This document shows, in pieces, positions 1 to 10,064 of a DNA stretch of 64,000 nucleotides; the first letter of the stretch is position 1; each line of letters opens with the position of its first letter. Source of the DNA: Phymatolithon calcareum (Eukaryota; Rhodophyta; Florideophyceae; Hapalidiales); assembly GCA_977006965.1 (NCBI GenBank), contig OZ345369.1:372001-436000 (forward strand). The letters are read 5' to 3'. The notes beneath the pieces were generated by a model that did not search any database, was not told where the DNA came from, and was given only the letters and a program-made list of their open reading frames with translations. The position numbers and the translations under genes were made by a program.

Positions 1-43
1 AACATCCGAGCAGAGAACCGAAACATTCTCATCTTACAACGAA

Positions 44-988
44 ATGACGAGCAGCTCATCCCTCCGCCGCTCTTCGCTTCCCATCAGCGCGCTTATTCAC
101 GATGAAGACCAACAGCCTACCACGTTCTCTGCACCCATACCCCAAACTATTTGGAAGCAGTCTCTTCCAGTCGGGAATCCCGTTTTGGCTCACCGCGGAT
201 GCAATACCCCATCGCTTCTCGCGGTAGAGACTCAAATGCACTCCCAGGCACCCGAAATTCCTTTATACAGTCTATGCATCTTCAACACATCCACCTCAAT
301 CGACTCTCCCATCTTCAACACTGCGGGCCCTTCCTCCCCCGACACCATCCCTGTATCATCTCCGGGATCGATATCCGCCTCATCAACCACATCCTTGGAC
401 GCGGAATCCTCTCTCGAGGCATTCGTCCCCCCTCGTGCAACCCACCGTGCACGCGCCCTGCGCAGATATTCACCGCGACGGCACAAGGCCCGGCCGACAG
501 CACTCACCCCTCGCCCTGGCGGCGAGCGCATTCTCAAGGGGCCATGGAAGCCCGCGGAGACAGCGCAACTCGCGGCTCTCGTCGCCGAGCACGGTGCGAG
601 TCAGTGGTCCCAAATAGCAAACCACATCCCCGGGCGGACAGGGAAGCAGGCTCGCGAGCGATGGAAGAACCATCTGGATCCGGAATTGAAGAAGGGTGGA
701 TGGACAGCGGAAGAAGATTCTATCATCCTTAGACTATTCGCTCGCGTTGGAAAGAAATGGAGTACCATTGCGCGTGAGCTTCCCGGAAGGTCGGATAATG
801 ATGTCAAGAACAGGTACAACGGTGCGCTAAGCGACCAAAAGGATAAGTCAACGGCGCAATGCACTCGCGCTGACGTCGTATGCAAATCGAGGGGCAAGGT
901 CAGTAACTTAGGCAGCCCTGTGCGGAGGACACGGCTTTTCGAAGAGATTGACGGAGAGCGCCCGTCTATTTTTAACATGTATTGTTAG
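44..988 (+). CDS. R2R3-type MYB DNA-binding protein
   Basis: The ORF encodes a 314-residue protein with two adjacent MYB repeats at about residues 165-262. The first reads GPWKPAETAQL...W...IPGRTGKQARERW and the second GGWTAEED...W...LPGRSDNDVKNRY, with the regular tryptophan spacing of helix-turn-helix MYB repeats; the last aromatic of the second repeat is Tyr instead of Trp. By family knowledge this is a nuclear sequence-specific DNA-binding regulator. The N-terminal half is Ser/Thr/Pro-rich with a basic Arg-rich stretch just before the repeats (about 135-150), plausibly a nuclear localisation signal. The C-terminal tail is short. There is no intron, and the stop is TAG. Only 43 bases of upstream DNA are present, so promoter and start cannot be checked further; the Met at 44 is the first in frame. 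Which genes it controls cannot be told. Confidence 0.88.
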   Translation: MTSSSSLRRSSLPISALIHDEDQQPTTFSAPIPQTIWKQSLPVGNPVLAHRGCNTPSLLAVETQMHSQAPEIPLYSLCIFNTSTSIDSPIFNTAGPSSPDTIPVSSPGSISASSTTSLDAESSLEAFVPPRATHRARALRRYSPRRHKARPTALTPRPGGERILKGPWKPAETAQLAALVAEHGASQWSQIANHIPGRTGKQARERWKNHLDPELKKGGWTAEEDSIILRLFARVGKKWSTIARELPGRSDNDVKNRYNGALSDQKDKSTAQCTRADVVCKSRGKVSNLGSPVRRTRLFEEIDGERPSIFNMYC

Positions 989-1830
989 GATTCAGAGATG
1001 GTCATGGTTGGAAGGGACTTTTAGGAATATGAGCGTTCTTAGTCTATTTTAGTGATAAAGAAGAAAACATTATGTCTTGCCCTGTGATCAATCTCGTTAG
1101 AAAAAGGCTTTTAAAAGCAATAGCATGCGCTTCTGCTTTTCAAGGACATTAGACGGAGAGCTGAGCTTTTCGATAGACATAAACCTAAATTTTAACAAGA
1201 CTGGAACGAGCCCGTGTGCGGAGCACACATTTTTGACTCTCATGCTCCAGATTCGCATTGGCTCTGCAAGCCGCTTGAAGAAAACAATCAATGCTCCACC
1301 GTGGGACACGTGTGCCGTTTTGGGCCTGTACTCACTGGCAGAGCTAGGACTCGGTCGCCGAAGTGGACGAGCAAGAGCCCAGCATGGGGAAAAGGAGCAG
1401 TGATGTGTCTGCAAGAGCCATATGCAAGAGCGCGCGTTCTGGCATGCGACAAAACCGTGTGCATCATGCACGCGGTTCCATGATGGTCGTATTGGCAGAG
1501 AGCACCTATGCGAAATCTATGTTAGTTTTCCGAAATTTTTCGCGAATCATTCAAGAATGTTCGCGAATTTCTGGTTAGAAGAAGAAGAAGAAGAAGAGGA
1601 AATTTTTATTATAGTGTTACCAATGCATCTGCTGACGCTTGGGGCAACACTTCTGGCGAGACACTAGGACTCAATCGGAACCCAAAAGCTCCATTTCGCT
1701 AAAAGTGACATAGTCAGCAAAACTCCAAAACCTTCCTCTGGTCTCACAGAAGAGATCTCGAGGGGGAAAATCATATCGCTTCTATTGCCACGCAGAGTAT
1801 ACCGTCTCTTGACGAGCGACGGTACGCACA
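989..1830. other. intergenic stretch without supported gene
   Basis: Several small overlapping ORFs occur but none shows a recognisable domain. A short GAA-rich microsatellite lies at about 1578-1600. Nothing else is supported. Confidence 0.5.
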
Positions 1831-2129
1831 TGGGAGTTTGCGACGTCCCGAGTCGTTTCTGCGCCGAGGCGCCATGGGCGAGTTTAGCGACTTCCCGGGT
1901 CTGTCGTGCCGCGCGGCGATTCACGCGGGGGGGTTACTGACGTCCCCAGTCTTGTCTGCGCCGGAGCGCCTTGGGCGAGTTTAGCGACATCCTGGGTCTT
2001 CCTTGCCGTGCATCTCTTTGGGACTTACTCTCGCTCGGCCTGCCCGCCGATCTGCGCGGGGGAGTTTGCGACGTCCCGAGTCGTTTCTGCGCCGAGGCGC
2101 CATGGGCGAGTTTAGCGACTTCCCGGGTC
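1831..2129 (+). repeat. three copies of a GC-rich ~70-bp repeat
   Basis: A block of about 70 bp (beginning GGGAGTTTGCGACGTCCCGA and ending GACTTCCCGGGT) occurs almost identically at about 1832-1901 and 2059-2129. A diverged third copy lies between them at about 1926-1994. The blocks are GC-rich compared with the surrounding AT-rich DNA. Short shadow ORFs run through them in several frames, but nothing indicates coding. Confidence 0.7.
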
Positions 2130-2162
2130 AATTTCTGGTTAGAGCGAATATTCATTTACATT

Positions 2163-2174
2163 CAGTTCACCTCT
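2163..2174. repeat. target-site duplication of LINE A fragment (left)
   Basis: The 12-mer CAGTTCACCTCT at 2163-2174 is repeated exactly at 2535-2546 and brackets the truncated LINE between them. Confidence 0.85.
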
Positions 2175-2534
2175 TTCTTTCTTTATTACAGAAGACGTTA
2201 ACTAAAGTTAACATCTGGGGTTGTTAAGCAACCACTCATTGTTCACGAATTTGAGTACTTCAAGCGGTTTCTCCCTACATAATTCCTCTACCGTTTTAGG
2301 GCCTACTCTACCAATAGTCTGCCGTCTTGATAAAGCACGCCCACTAAAGCGAAGAATTAGGTGATCAACAGTCTCTTTGGTTCCACCTGGACAGGCCATG
2401 CACATGGGGTCGTAGTCCACCGAGCCATCGTCCATCCGGTGAAAAGCTGCTACCAGCGAGCAGCATTCTGCGGAAAGTTGATTTAGGATGACTTCAGCAC
2501 GTCTGTGACTAATCCGGAGTTCTGGGGGTAGAAA
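2175..2534 (-). mobile_element. 5'-truncated LINE (family A), 3' end only
   Basis: A 360-bp minus-strand insertion with perfect 12-bp target duplications. It encodes the last ~100 residues of the family A polyprotein: ISHRRAEVILNQL, then the CxxC...ETVDHLIL zinc-knuckle-like region, then SRRQTIGRVGPKTVEELCREKP. The same blocks end the longer copy at 33952-38609. The element finishes with the family's 3' tail, AATAAAGAAAGAA, read on the minus strand at about 2175-2187. Truncation at the 5' end is the usual result of incomplete target-primed reverse transcription. The knuckle's last Cys is Phe here, so the copy is decayed. Confidence 0.88.
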
Positions 2535-2546
2535 CAGTTCACCTCT

Positions 2547-4960
2547 ATTTCACAAGAGAATATTCTTCCGCATTGCATTTACTATAATCAACTGAATTGT
2601 AAGAAGAAACGGTCTCAACTGCGGGAGAGATCTTAAGGAGTTGTGGACTTGCGCGCACATATGAGCAAGAATTCCAGATTGGGTACCCTGCACGTAAAGT
2701 TGGTGCCGTACAGGTCCCAGTTAAAGTTGTTGTAGGGTGAGGAAGTTGAATGTGTAGCTAGAACGGTTGCTGCTGTCGGTGTCGGGGAGTCGACAAAATT
2801 GTGTGGGGAGAGCAGATGCCGGGTTGTGGTCTTGTTGAGAAAAGCAAGATCGTCGGCAGTGTAGCGTTTGGACAGGAGCACATATTTTGCGTTCATGATT
2901 TACAATGAACATGCACTGTTCGCGGTAGATTGCCAGTGCACACCTTCCTTTGGAACGCGTTCGCTTCCGATGGACTATTATAGCATTCTTCTCCGTAGGT
3001 GAATTGTTTTGAATGAAGAATTTAATTTTTAAAAAGGCCCTCAAAAACACTCGTGAGACTGTAAGGGAGATGTGTTTTAGCTGCTACTGTAGTGGTTCCG
3101 TCTGGAGTGTCGTGGCCCTACAGTACCTGCAAAAACCCCTCCTTTTTTTGGTGGTGGGGGGGGGGGGGGGGAAGCTCAATTTGAGAAGTGCTATTTTTTG
3201 CCCACGACCATATGTAATGCCTAGTTTGGTTCTGTACTGTGCAGTACTTTAGTCAAACACCCGAAACAGAAAATTTACAGCCCAGCAAACAGAGTCACCC
3301 AGCACGATGAACGCACACTGAGTTGGCATCTCTAACGTTTGTTGCCTTAGACATTTCCGTTGAAGAATACAGGGACACAGAGCTCGTATGCGCTCGGAAT
3401 CGCTAAGAAAGCAGCGTTTAGTGGGCTGCAGTGGCGTAAAGCAGTCCGCTTCAGTCAAGATCGCCTATAGCTCGAAGTTTTACAGGCGCTTATCGAGAAA
3501 AAATTGATATCTCCCAGCTATTCAACATCGTCGTGCGCCGCAGGCGAGAAGGCAAGGACGGGAACCGACATGCATTTTTGCTATGCCCATGATTACTGCA
3601 AGGCTACAGCCCTACAGAGGAGGAAGAGCTCGTTTTGAGTATGCACAGCATCGGCTTTGCTCTTATGAAGTTAATACATTGAGTTCACGATTTTTTCTGG
3701 TTATGACACGCTGGTTCTAACTCATATTTTCCTTTTTGTTCTTTTGCTTCTCACCTCTTGGAGCTCAACAATCTGGCGGTTTCTGGACTGAAAAAGACGC
3801 ATGAAGCAGAATGGGCAGTAGCTGTTTCCGAATGTCGGAAGCCGTCGTGACAAACAACGTTGTGCCCAGTTTTCGTTGATAGAGATTGCCTTCCTGTGGC
3901 TGAAAAGCCCTGAATGAAAGGAAAGGGATACGGCTAAATAGACAAATGGAAAAAGGCAACAACGATGGTTTTGAAGAAAGAATGATAAGCGTACTGATCG
4001 TCTCTCTCTCTCTTTCCATCTGCCGATGGTGGCATGCTATATGCTGACACAACGTACAATCTATGCCTCTGGTCCGGGCGCGACTGCGTGTTCCAGGAAC
4101 TCAAGAACTGAACCCCTAGAAGAGGAAACGAGAGAACTAAATGCGTGCAACATATGTGCCAGAGTGAAATTGTTCCTGAATGTGGATGACCGAAGCGAGA
4201 ATGCGCGCGGGATGTCAAATTGGGGATCACTTAGTTGGAGCTGTTATCGGATGACGTGCGTTGTACAGCGCACAACACTACCTAGAAGACCATTTAGCCC
4301 GCCTCCTCTACAAACTTCTGCCCTCCCCCTCTCAGATTCAATTACAAGCTCGCATTATCTCCCGTTACTGTAGAATCATCAAACGATCAAATTGTGCAAT
4401 AAAACCACATTTTAAGAGACTGTTTTTCATGACTAGAAACGCATCCTCGAGTACTACGGAGGAGCGTTCCTTTTGCGCGCACATGCGCTGTTCAGAATGC
4501 AGGTACAAAAATTTTTAGTGTTGTGTAATCCACTGTCACCCACATTTCCACGAGTATGTGCACCAGATATGATAAATGAACGTGCAAATAGTGCTCCTGG
4601 AGAGAGCAGTGACCCCCGATGATATGGAGACGAGAAAAGAAGATAAATCGGAGTGAGATTGCAGAGGATGTGATGGGATACGAGCGGTATTGGCGAGACA
4701 TGGCGCATTCTTTTGAGAATATTCTTTCATTTTTCATAAGCGATTATTAGCGAATATTCAATCACATTCCAGTTTATCATAGTTCAAAGCGAATCTCAGA
4801 CCCCTGGGTTCCAGCACCACTTTCGAACTTAACTGTACGATCTGAATTGACTGAACGTCGACGAGTAGTGCAGGAGTTAAATGAGTTACCGATGAGGTGC
4901 TTGGTCGAAACTGAATGTTATCTTCTCTGCGTCACGTGCTGATGATATTCTGCATGGGAG
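2547..4960. other. long stretch with no supported gene
   Basis: ORFs here are short, unconvincing and overlap on both strands. A run of 16 G lies at 3156-3171. A possible weak coding patch at 4261-4400 (+) (YLEDHLARLLYKLL) is not recognised. No RNA gene was seen. Confidence 0.5.
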
Positions 4961-5293
4961 CATTTTCATTCATTCATTTTGCGTTTTCCCCTAATGGAGC
5001 TAGCAGCTAAGTTTCTTCCATTCTATGCCATCGTTAGCAAATTCGACTGCGTCTTTCACGTCTCGTCCAAGTACGTCACCAAACAGTGATTCTGGCGTTG
5101 GTCTGACGCATTGCAGCAGCACCTGACGGAACAGGTGGCGCTCGTCCATTCTAAGAATGTGTCCAAGCAAGTTCCATCGTACTTTTCTGGCTCGCATCAC
5201 CACGTCAATGGCGCGTGTCCTGGATTCGTCGGCTATTGGTCTTAGCGCCCGAGAAAAGAAACGAGGTATCATCCACCCAAGTTCCGTGAGCAA
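4961..5293 (-). mobile_element. RTE-like LINE 3' fragment
   Basis: The minus-strand ORF at 5000-5293 contains VRWNLLGHILRMDERHLFRQ, the block that closes reverse-transcriptase proteins of RTE/Jockey-type LINEs (usually R-W-x-G-H-x-x-R-M). Just downstream on the same strand, at 4961-4980, lies a short tail of ATGAATGAATGA-type repeats, the sort of 3' microsatellite end typical of RTE elements. Only this terminal piece is recognisable; no catalytic RT motif is left. The family differs from the A and B LINEs elsewhere in the window. Confidence 0.65.
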
Positions 5294-5850
5294 ATGTGTT
5301 CAACCGAAACTACAATTCCTGAACCAGGATTTTTTCCATCGATTTAAACTCTCTCAGGGACATAATTTTGATCGAGCGTGTAAGTTCGAGCACAGAAAGA
5401 ATAGTAATGTAAACGACTTTCTCCCTGATGGGGCTCGCATGGCAGTGCATTATTGCTGAATTATCTTCTACATAGAATACGGCAGGGCGTTATTTCTGCT
5501 AGGTAATTAGGAAAGCACTCCTTCTTCTCTGCCTGCTATGCAATGATCCTTAATGGATTGGATGTGAATAAACTAAAGGTTATTCGGATTTGAAGAAAAC
5601 GCAATACTGACAAGCACGAGGACTTTTGCTGGGAAACTGAGAGGAATGCACCACAAACTGTAGAAGTATTCCGGCCAAATCCTTCATTTGGAACGCGAAC
5701 TGTCCAGAAATAACGGGGAAATTTGTTCCAGTCTGACATAGAACTTGGAGCTCGATCAACTGTATGTCATGAACAACAGTACTCAGCTCACGGTCACTAG
5801 TGAGTACGTCAAGTTACTAGTCACCATGATGGCGTAAAGAGCTTCTGTGG
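5294..5850. other. no supported gene
   Basis: Shadow ORFs only. The stretch ends at the AATA target duplication of the large transposon that follows. Confidence 0.5.
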
Positions 5851-5854
5851 AATA

Positions 5855-6787
5855 CAGTGGAATCCCTAGGTACCCAAATTTCAGTACAGAGTCACAAAAA
5901 TCTAGAGTGTTATGACAATTTTGATTTCTGAAAAATCAGACTTGGTGTATGGGAAAATGGTAACGAAACAGCGCGTTTTTGTGTGATAAGTACTATGAAA
6001 AAGCCAAGCTGGGTGACATAGAATGTTTTTGGACCGGCACTTCCCGCCATGGATTCTTTCATTGCTATTCATAATTCTATTCACAGAAGAGCTGTGCAGA
6101 AAAGTACGTCGAGACTTTGTTGATCGCTTTTGTAGTTTTCGAGTTATGGCTATGTTTGTCTGTGACTGTCAGTTGGCAAGACCTTCACACTGGTTGAGCT
6201 AATATTGGTTCATACGCATCCCTTACAGTGCATTAGCAGTGCATTACGATACGAAACAATTTTAATTGCGCCGGCGCATCTGGCCGATCGACCAGCGCCA
6301 CCGTGGACCAGGTATCGAACATATCAGCGCAGTTCGCACGGAATCAGGATCATCCGCTTCCTTGCGTTGGCCGATCATCCATGTCGCGCACATCAATCGC
6401 ACCAGATTCACTGAACCACGATTCCTCGCTTGCGTTGGAGCATCTGGTCGATCGGTCGGAGTCACCAAGGACCAGGTATGGCACAAATCAACGCAATTCG
6501 GACGGAATCACGATCATCAGCCTCCCTGATCACAACCATTCTCATCTATGTCACACAAACTAACCGTATCGCCCTCACCGAATCACAACCCCTCGCTTCT
6601 CGCGCAATCGTAAGCAACCACCGCCTCATTCACCAATTTCGCACACCGTTCTAATCTATGTAGCACGCACCAGCCGTATCATCCTCACCGAATCACAATC
6701 CCTCGCTTCTCCCGCATCCGCGTTTAGCTATTTGACGGGATGCGAGCGGCACAAGCAGAAGGCGGCCGCACACGAAAGGATGCGAAT
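5855..6787 (+). repeat. left long terminal inverted repeat of Academ-like element
   Basis: Reverse-complement match to ~13157-14088, most regular from 5911 inwards (starting TATGACAATTTTGATTT) and looser in the outer ~55 bp. It ends inward at the segment reading GAAGGCGGCCGCACAC. Internally it carries several repeats of 'accgaatcacaa-ccctcgcttctc', so the arm itself is made of sub-repeats. ORFs within it (for example at 6205-6414) are mirrored at 13539-13748 and are not genes. Confidence 0.85.
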
Positions 6788-7235
6788 ACCGGGGCGCGTT
6801 TTCTTAGTGATGGTATGAAGGTTGTGCTGATGAGCAACTGGGTTAATCTTTACAGCAAATTTTTGCTGTAGATCTGGATGCCAGTAGACCCGTCTGCGAG
6901 AGACATGTTTTGGGTTGACCTTCGCTTCCGTATCACGCGCATTCCGATCACAAGTACCTCCGTCTGCGCAACGGCTATTTATAACAGATATAATCACCCC
7001 TGGCGCACAGCCCGGCCATACCATTTCATTTCACGAGGCAAAGATATAACTGTCCTATTTTTGGGGCTCTATGATGTATAGTTGAGTTCCGCGTTCGCGG
7101 GAGCCAGTGCTTAAACGTTCTCTTTTGGTATCATATTATGCACACGACTCGCACTTGTACAGTATGCTCTATATGGACTGAAAGTCTGTGCTAACGTTGT
7201 TGTTCAGGCATGCTCCTATGCATTAGTTCTGGGGT

Positions 7236-8731
7236 TTGCAATTTGCAATTAATGCTGCGGAAAGTGCACAAGTGACACCGTGCCGCATCTTCAAGGAAAC
7301 GAAAAAAAGTTCCCGACCACTCTCCGAAAGACATCGAGGTATCCTGTTGAAGGTCTCTCATGGAATGGTGATTGGGTTTACGCAATCAAAAGCACCCCTG
7401 TTCTTGCCCTCTGAGGAAATATTGAGGAACAATGCAATTTTCTTGTGCTTCTGCAAGTCCTGCCGCACAAAATCGCTCGCCTGCGGTAAGAAGGGGACTC
7501 CTTCCGGTGAAAGAGGTGCCCGCTAATGAGCACATGGAGAACAAATGGCTACTTATCATGCGTTTAAAAGGCTGGACGAATGTCCCGAGAATCAAGACTG
7601 CGACGAAAATAACATGCCGGTTCCGTCAGTTTTGGATACCTTTGTCAGGGAACCTCCCGAGACAAAGACGTCGAAGTCTGCGCTTGCCGCTGAGTTAAAG
7701 AGAATTAATCAGTATCTGGTTGATAACGAAGGATCTTTGTTATGGATGAATGAACAGTACGAAAAGTACAAGGCGAATTGCGATATAGCTAGTGTGAAAT
7801 GCGTCTCCTCCCGTACGTTTTCAAGAAAGATTGAATCCTTGCCGCTACTTTCCATAACGCTGTCACACACCGCCCGAGGATGCGTTATGACTTCAGAAGC
7901 AACTTCTACCACAATTATTCTGGAAGGCATGAAAAGGAAAGAAACAGCGGCAGAGTTTACGGAAATTGATCGAAACCTTTCCCCTCAACGCTTGTGCAGA
8001 ATTTACCGTGGATCCGCCACTCGGATCTCAGATACTTGCACAGAGAGTACATTAATTGGCGACTGCTTATCGCAGATCGATCCAAGTCTGTTTCGCAGTG
8101 AAATGATGGATATGGAGCCCCAGACGCGCCGAAAGCGTCGATGTTTGATGGAAAAGGCCTTCGAACGTGACGTTCTCCAACTGCCAGTTCCTTTTAGAGC
8201 AGCATTTCCATTTGGATCAGAGAGCTTGGCACATCTAACACCGTCCGAGTTCCGCAGTGTCGTCAGAGTTATCGTCATAATTCAGATGAAGGCTTTCAAT
8301 TTGGACTCCAGCTGCTATGGCCCTCTCATTTCGGGATTTGGACTTGCGTTACATTTAAGGGGAAACCGCAAGGTGGTAAACTTAGCAAACCAAATGGGAA
8401 TGTCCCCAAGCTACCAAATAATGGAGAAGCAGAAAAAGCGGATCTTCTATATTAACTCAAGGAAAAAAACGCGGACAAGCTCGACGTGGGGACATTCAAA
8501 CAGTTGCAATGGGATAACATTGATGTATCAAAGACTCTCAACTGTCTTCGTACGTTTGGATTTTCAATTGACTATCACGGCACAATTCTTGCTGCTCAGG
8601 AGACAAAAGGTCTTCCCCCTGTTCGAAGCCTAAAAATATACAGTACTCTTGAAAAGGAGGAATTCCCTGAACCATGTAACATGCTAAAAAGCCCTAGAGC
8701 TTTTGAGGAAGCACACTTAAGCGATGCTTAA
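7236..8731 (+). pseudogene. N-terminal part of Academ-like transposase, frameshifted
   Basis: Coding segments at 7236-7526 (with a Cys cluster, CFCKSCRTKSLACG), 7545-8633 and 8486-8731 together form the N-terminal part of the element's large protein. The 7545 segment has basic and acidic tracts (EPQTRRKRRC) and ends in a -1 frame change at the seven-A tract 8463-8469. The reading continues there as ADKLDVGTFKQLQWDNIDV in the 8486 frame. A stop at 8729-8731 and a further frame change separate it from the next segment. I recognise no catalytic motif in this part. It sits centrally between the long inverted repeats and reads the same way as the segments downstream. Confidence 0.55.
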
Positions 8732-8814
8732 ACTCTGTTCTACGGTCTCATTACTTTTTCAAGGAAAACTTAATATCGACAGACAAGAAGACCTCTGTCT
8801 CGCTTGACTTTCTA

Positions 8815-10047
8815 TTGAAGAACACCTTCGTGTATCAAACGTTGGAGTCTATGGCACCCGCCACGACATTATCACACAATTTGGAAATTTATTCACTGCC
8901 TTCCAATTCGAAAGAGACTGCTCGGGAAGTCATAGATGCTGTAATGGAGATTTCTGAGCATCTAGCCGAAAATTCTGACCCTGCTTCGCTTTGTGCTCTA
9001 ACTGGAGACAACCCCTTGTACTTGAGGATGATGTCTGCCATTTATGGGATCCATGGATCAGAAAGTGGTGCACAGTTCTCCAACATAAGTCCACAAATGG
9101 GCCTCATGCACTGCTCAATGGCCCTATTTGATGCCGTTAAGCGTCCATCGTTCGAATCAGTGCTCGACGCCCTTTTAAAGGACAGCCGATTTTCTAAAGG
9201 TTCACAGCAGGGATTTCGGAAGCTGAAGGACTTCAAAAGCAATTTGCGTTTTCTTCAACAGGCTAAATGTGCTCTTCTTACTAGCATTTTGGACGAGCTC
9301 ATTGAGGATGGTCTATGTCATGAAAATGGTATTCCTCCAGAGCATGTCAACATGGCCCAAGAGTCTCCCAAAATTACCCAGAAGCTCGACGAGCTTCACC
9401 TATGGCCCATAGGTGAAGCTCTATGGGATACTATGGATGACAGCGAATGTGACTTTTCACTCAACGTGAGAGCTGGATTTTTCCCTACTTCATTGCAGAA
9501 GGTTGGCAAGCGCATTGATAATGCCCTTAATGAAAAAGCATCTTTAATATCATCACCTAATAGCTCTTACTACGCCCAAATTCTAATGAATCTCTTCATC
9601 CCATGCCTTTCGTTTCACACTTTTGCTCGGTGTGGTTTTCTGCATGAACGAAACTCCATGTTGACGGCGTTAGTTCCTTACCTGTACTGCACAGGAAAAA
9701 TGAAGTACCAGGAAGCTTTACTGTTCGACTTGCGTGAGAAGATCACTATGCCGGGCAATGTGCACAAAGCTTTATATGACATGTTTGGTACTTGCTGCAA
9801 GTTTACTGGAAACCTGCAAAGCTGGCAGCACAATGCTGAGGGTCTTGAAAGTATGGCTGTGAAAGTCTTCAAGGACGGCGCAGCCCAAGGCACAGAGTCC
9901 TCTATTATGACGTCGGTTTTTACTCTTAACGAAAGGTCACAAATGGTGCAAATAGTCATGGCCGCCGTTCGATACCCACCGGGCAGACGTCGTATGCGAT
10001 GCTCACATACTCGTGATTGCCGCATCATTTTCATGACGACAGGGTAG
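8815..10047 (+). pseudogene. middle part of Academ-like transposase
   Basis: A 410-residue open segment in a new frame; codon use and composition look genuinely protein-coding. It includes CALTGDNPLYLRMMSAIYG and AQFSNISPQMGLMHCSM, and a long helical region, KSNLRFLQQAKCALLTSILDE. Near the end the natural reading (ADVVCDAHILVIAASF) moves into another frame at about 9985, showing an indel, and a TAG closes the segment at 10045-10047. Function is inferred only from position inside the element; residues for a DDE triad cannot be assigned from this single copy. Confidence 0.55.
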
Positions 10048-10064
10048 AAGCATGAGCAGGAAGC

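Noticed and set aside
1567-2143. AATTTCTGGTTAGA repeated at 1567 and 2131 as a target duplication
   Set aside because: The enclosed segment has no element features besides the GC-rich repeats; a 14-bp match alone is not enough.
3156-3171. Run of 16 G as a telomeric, regulatory or quadruplex element
   Set aside because: A single homopolymer with no neighbouring G-tracts or gene; probably a simple repeat.
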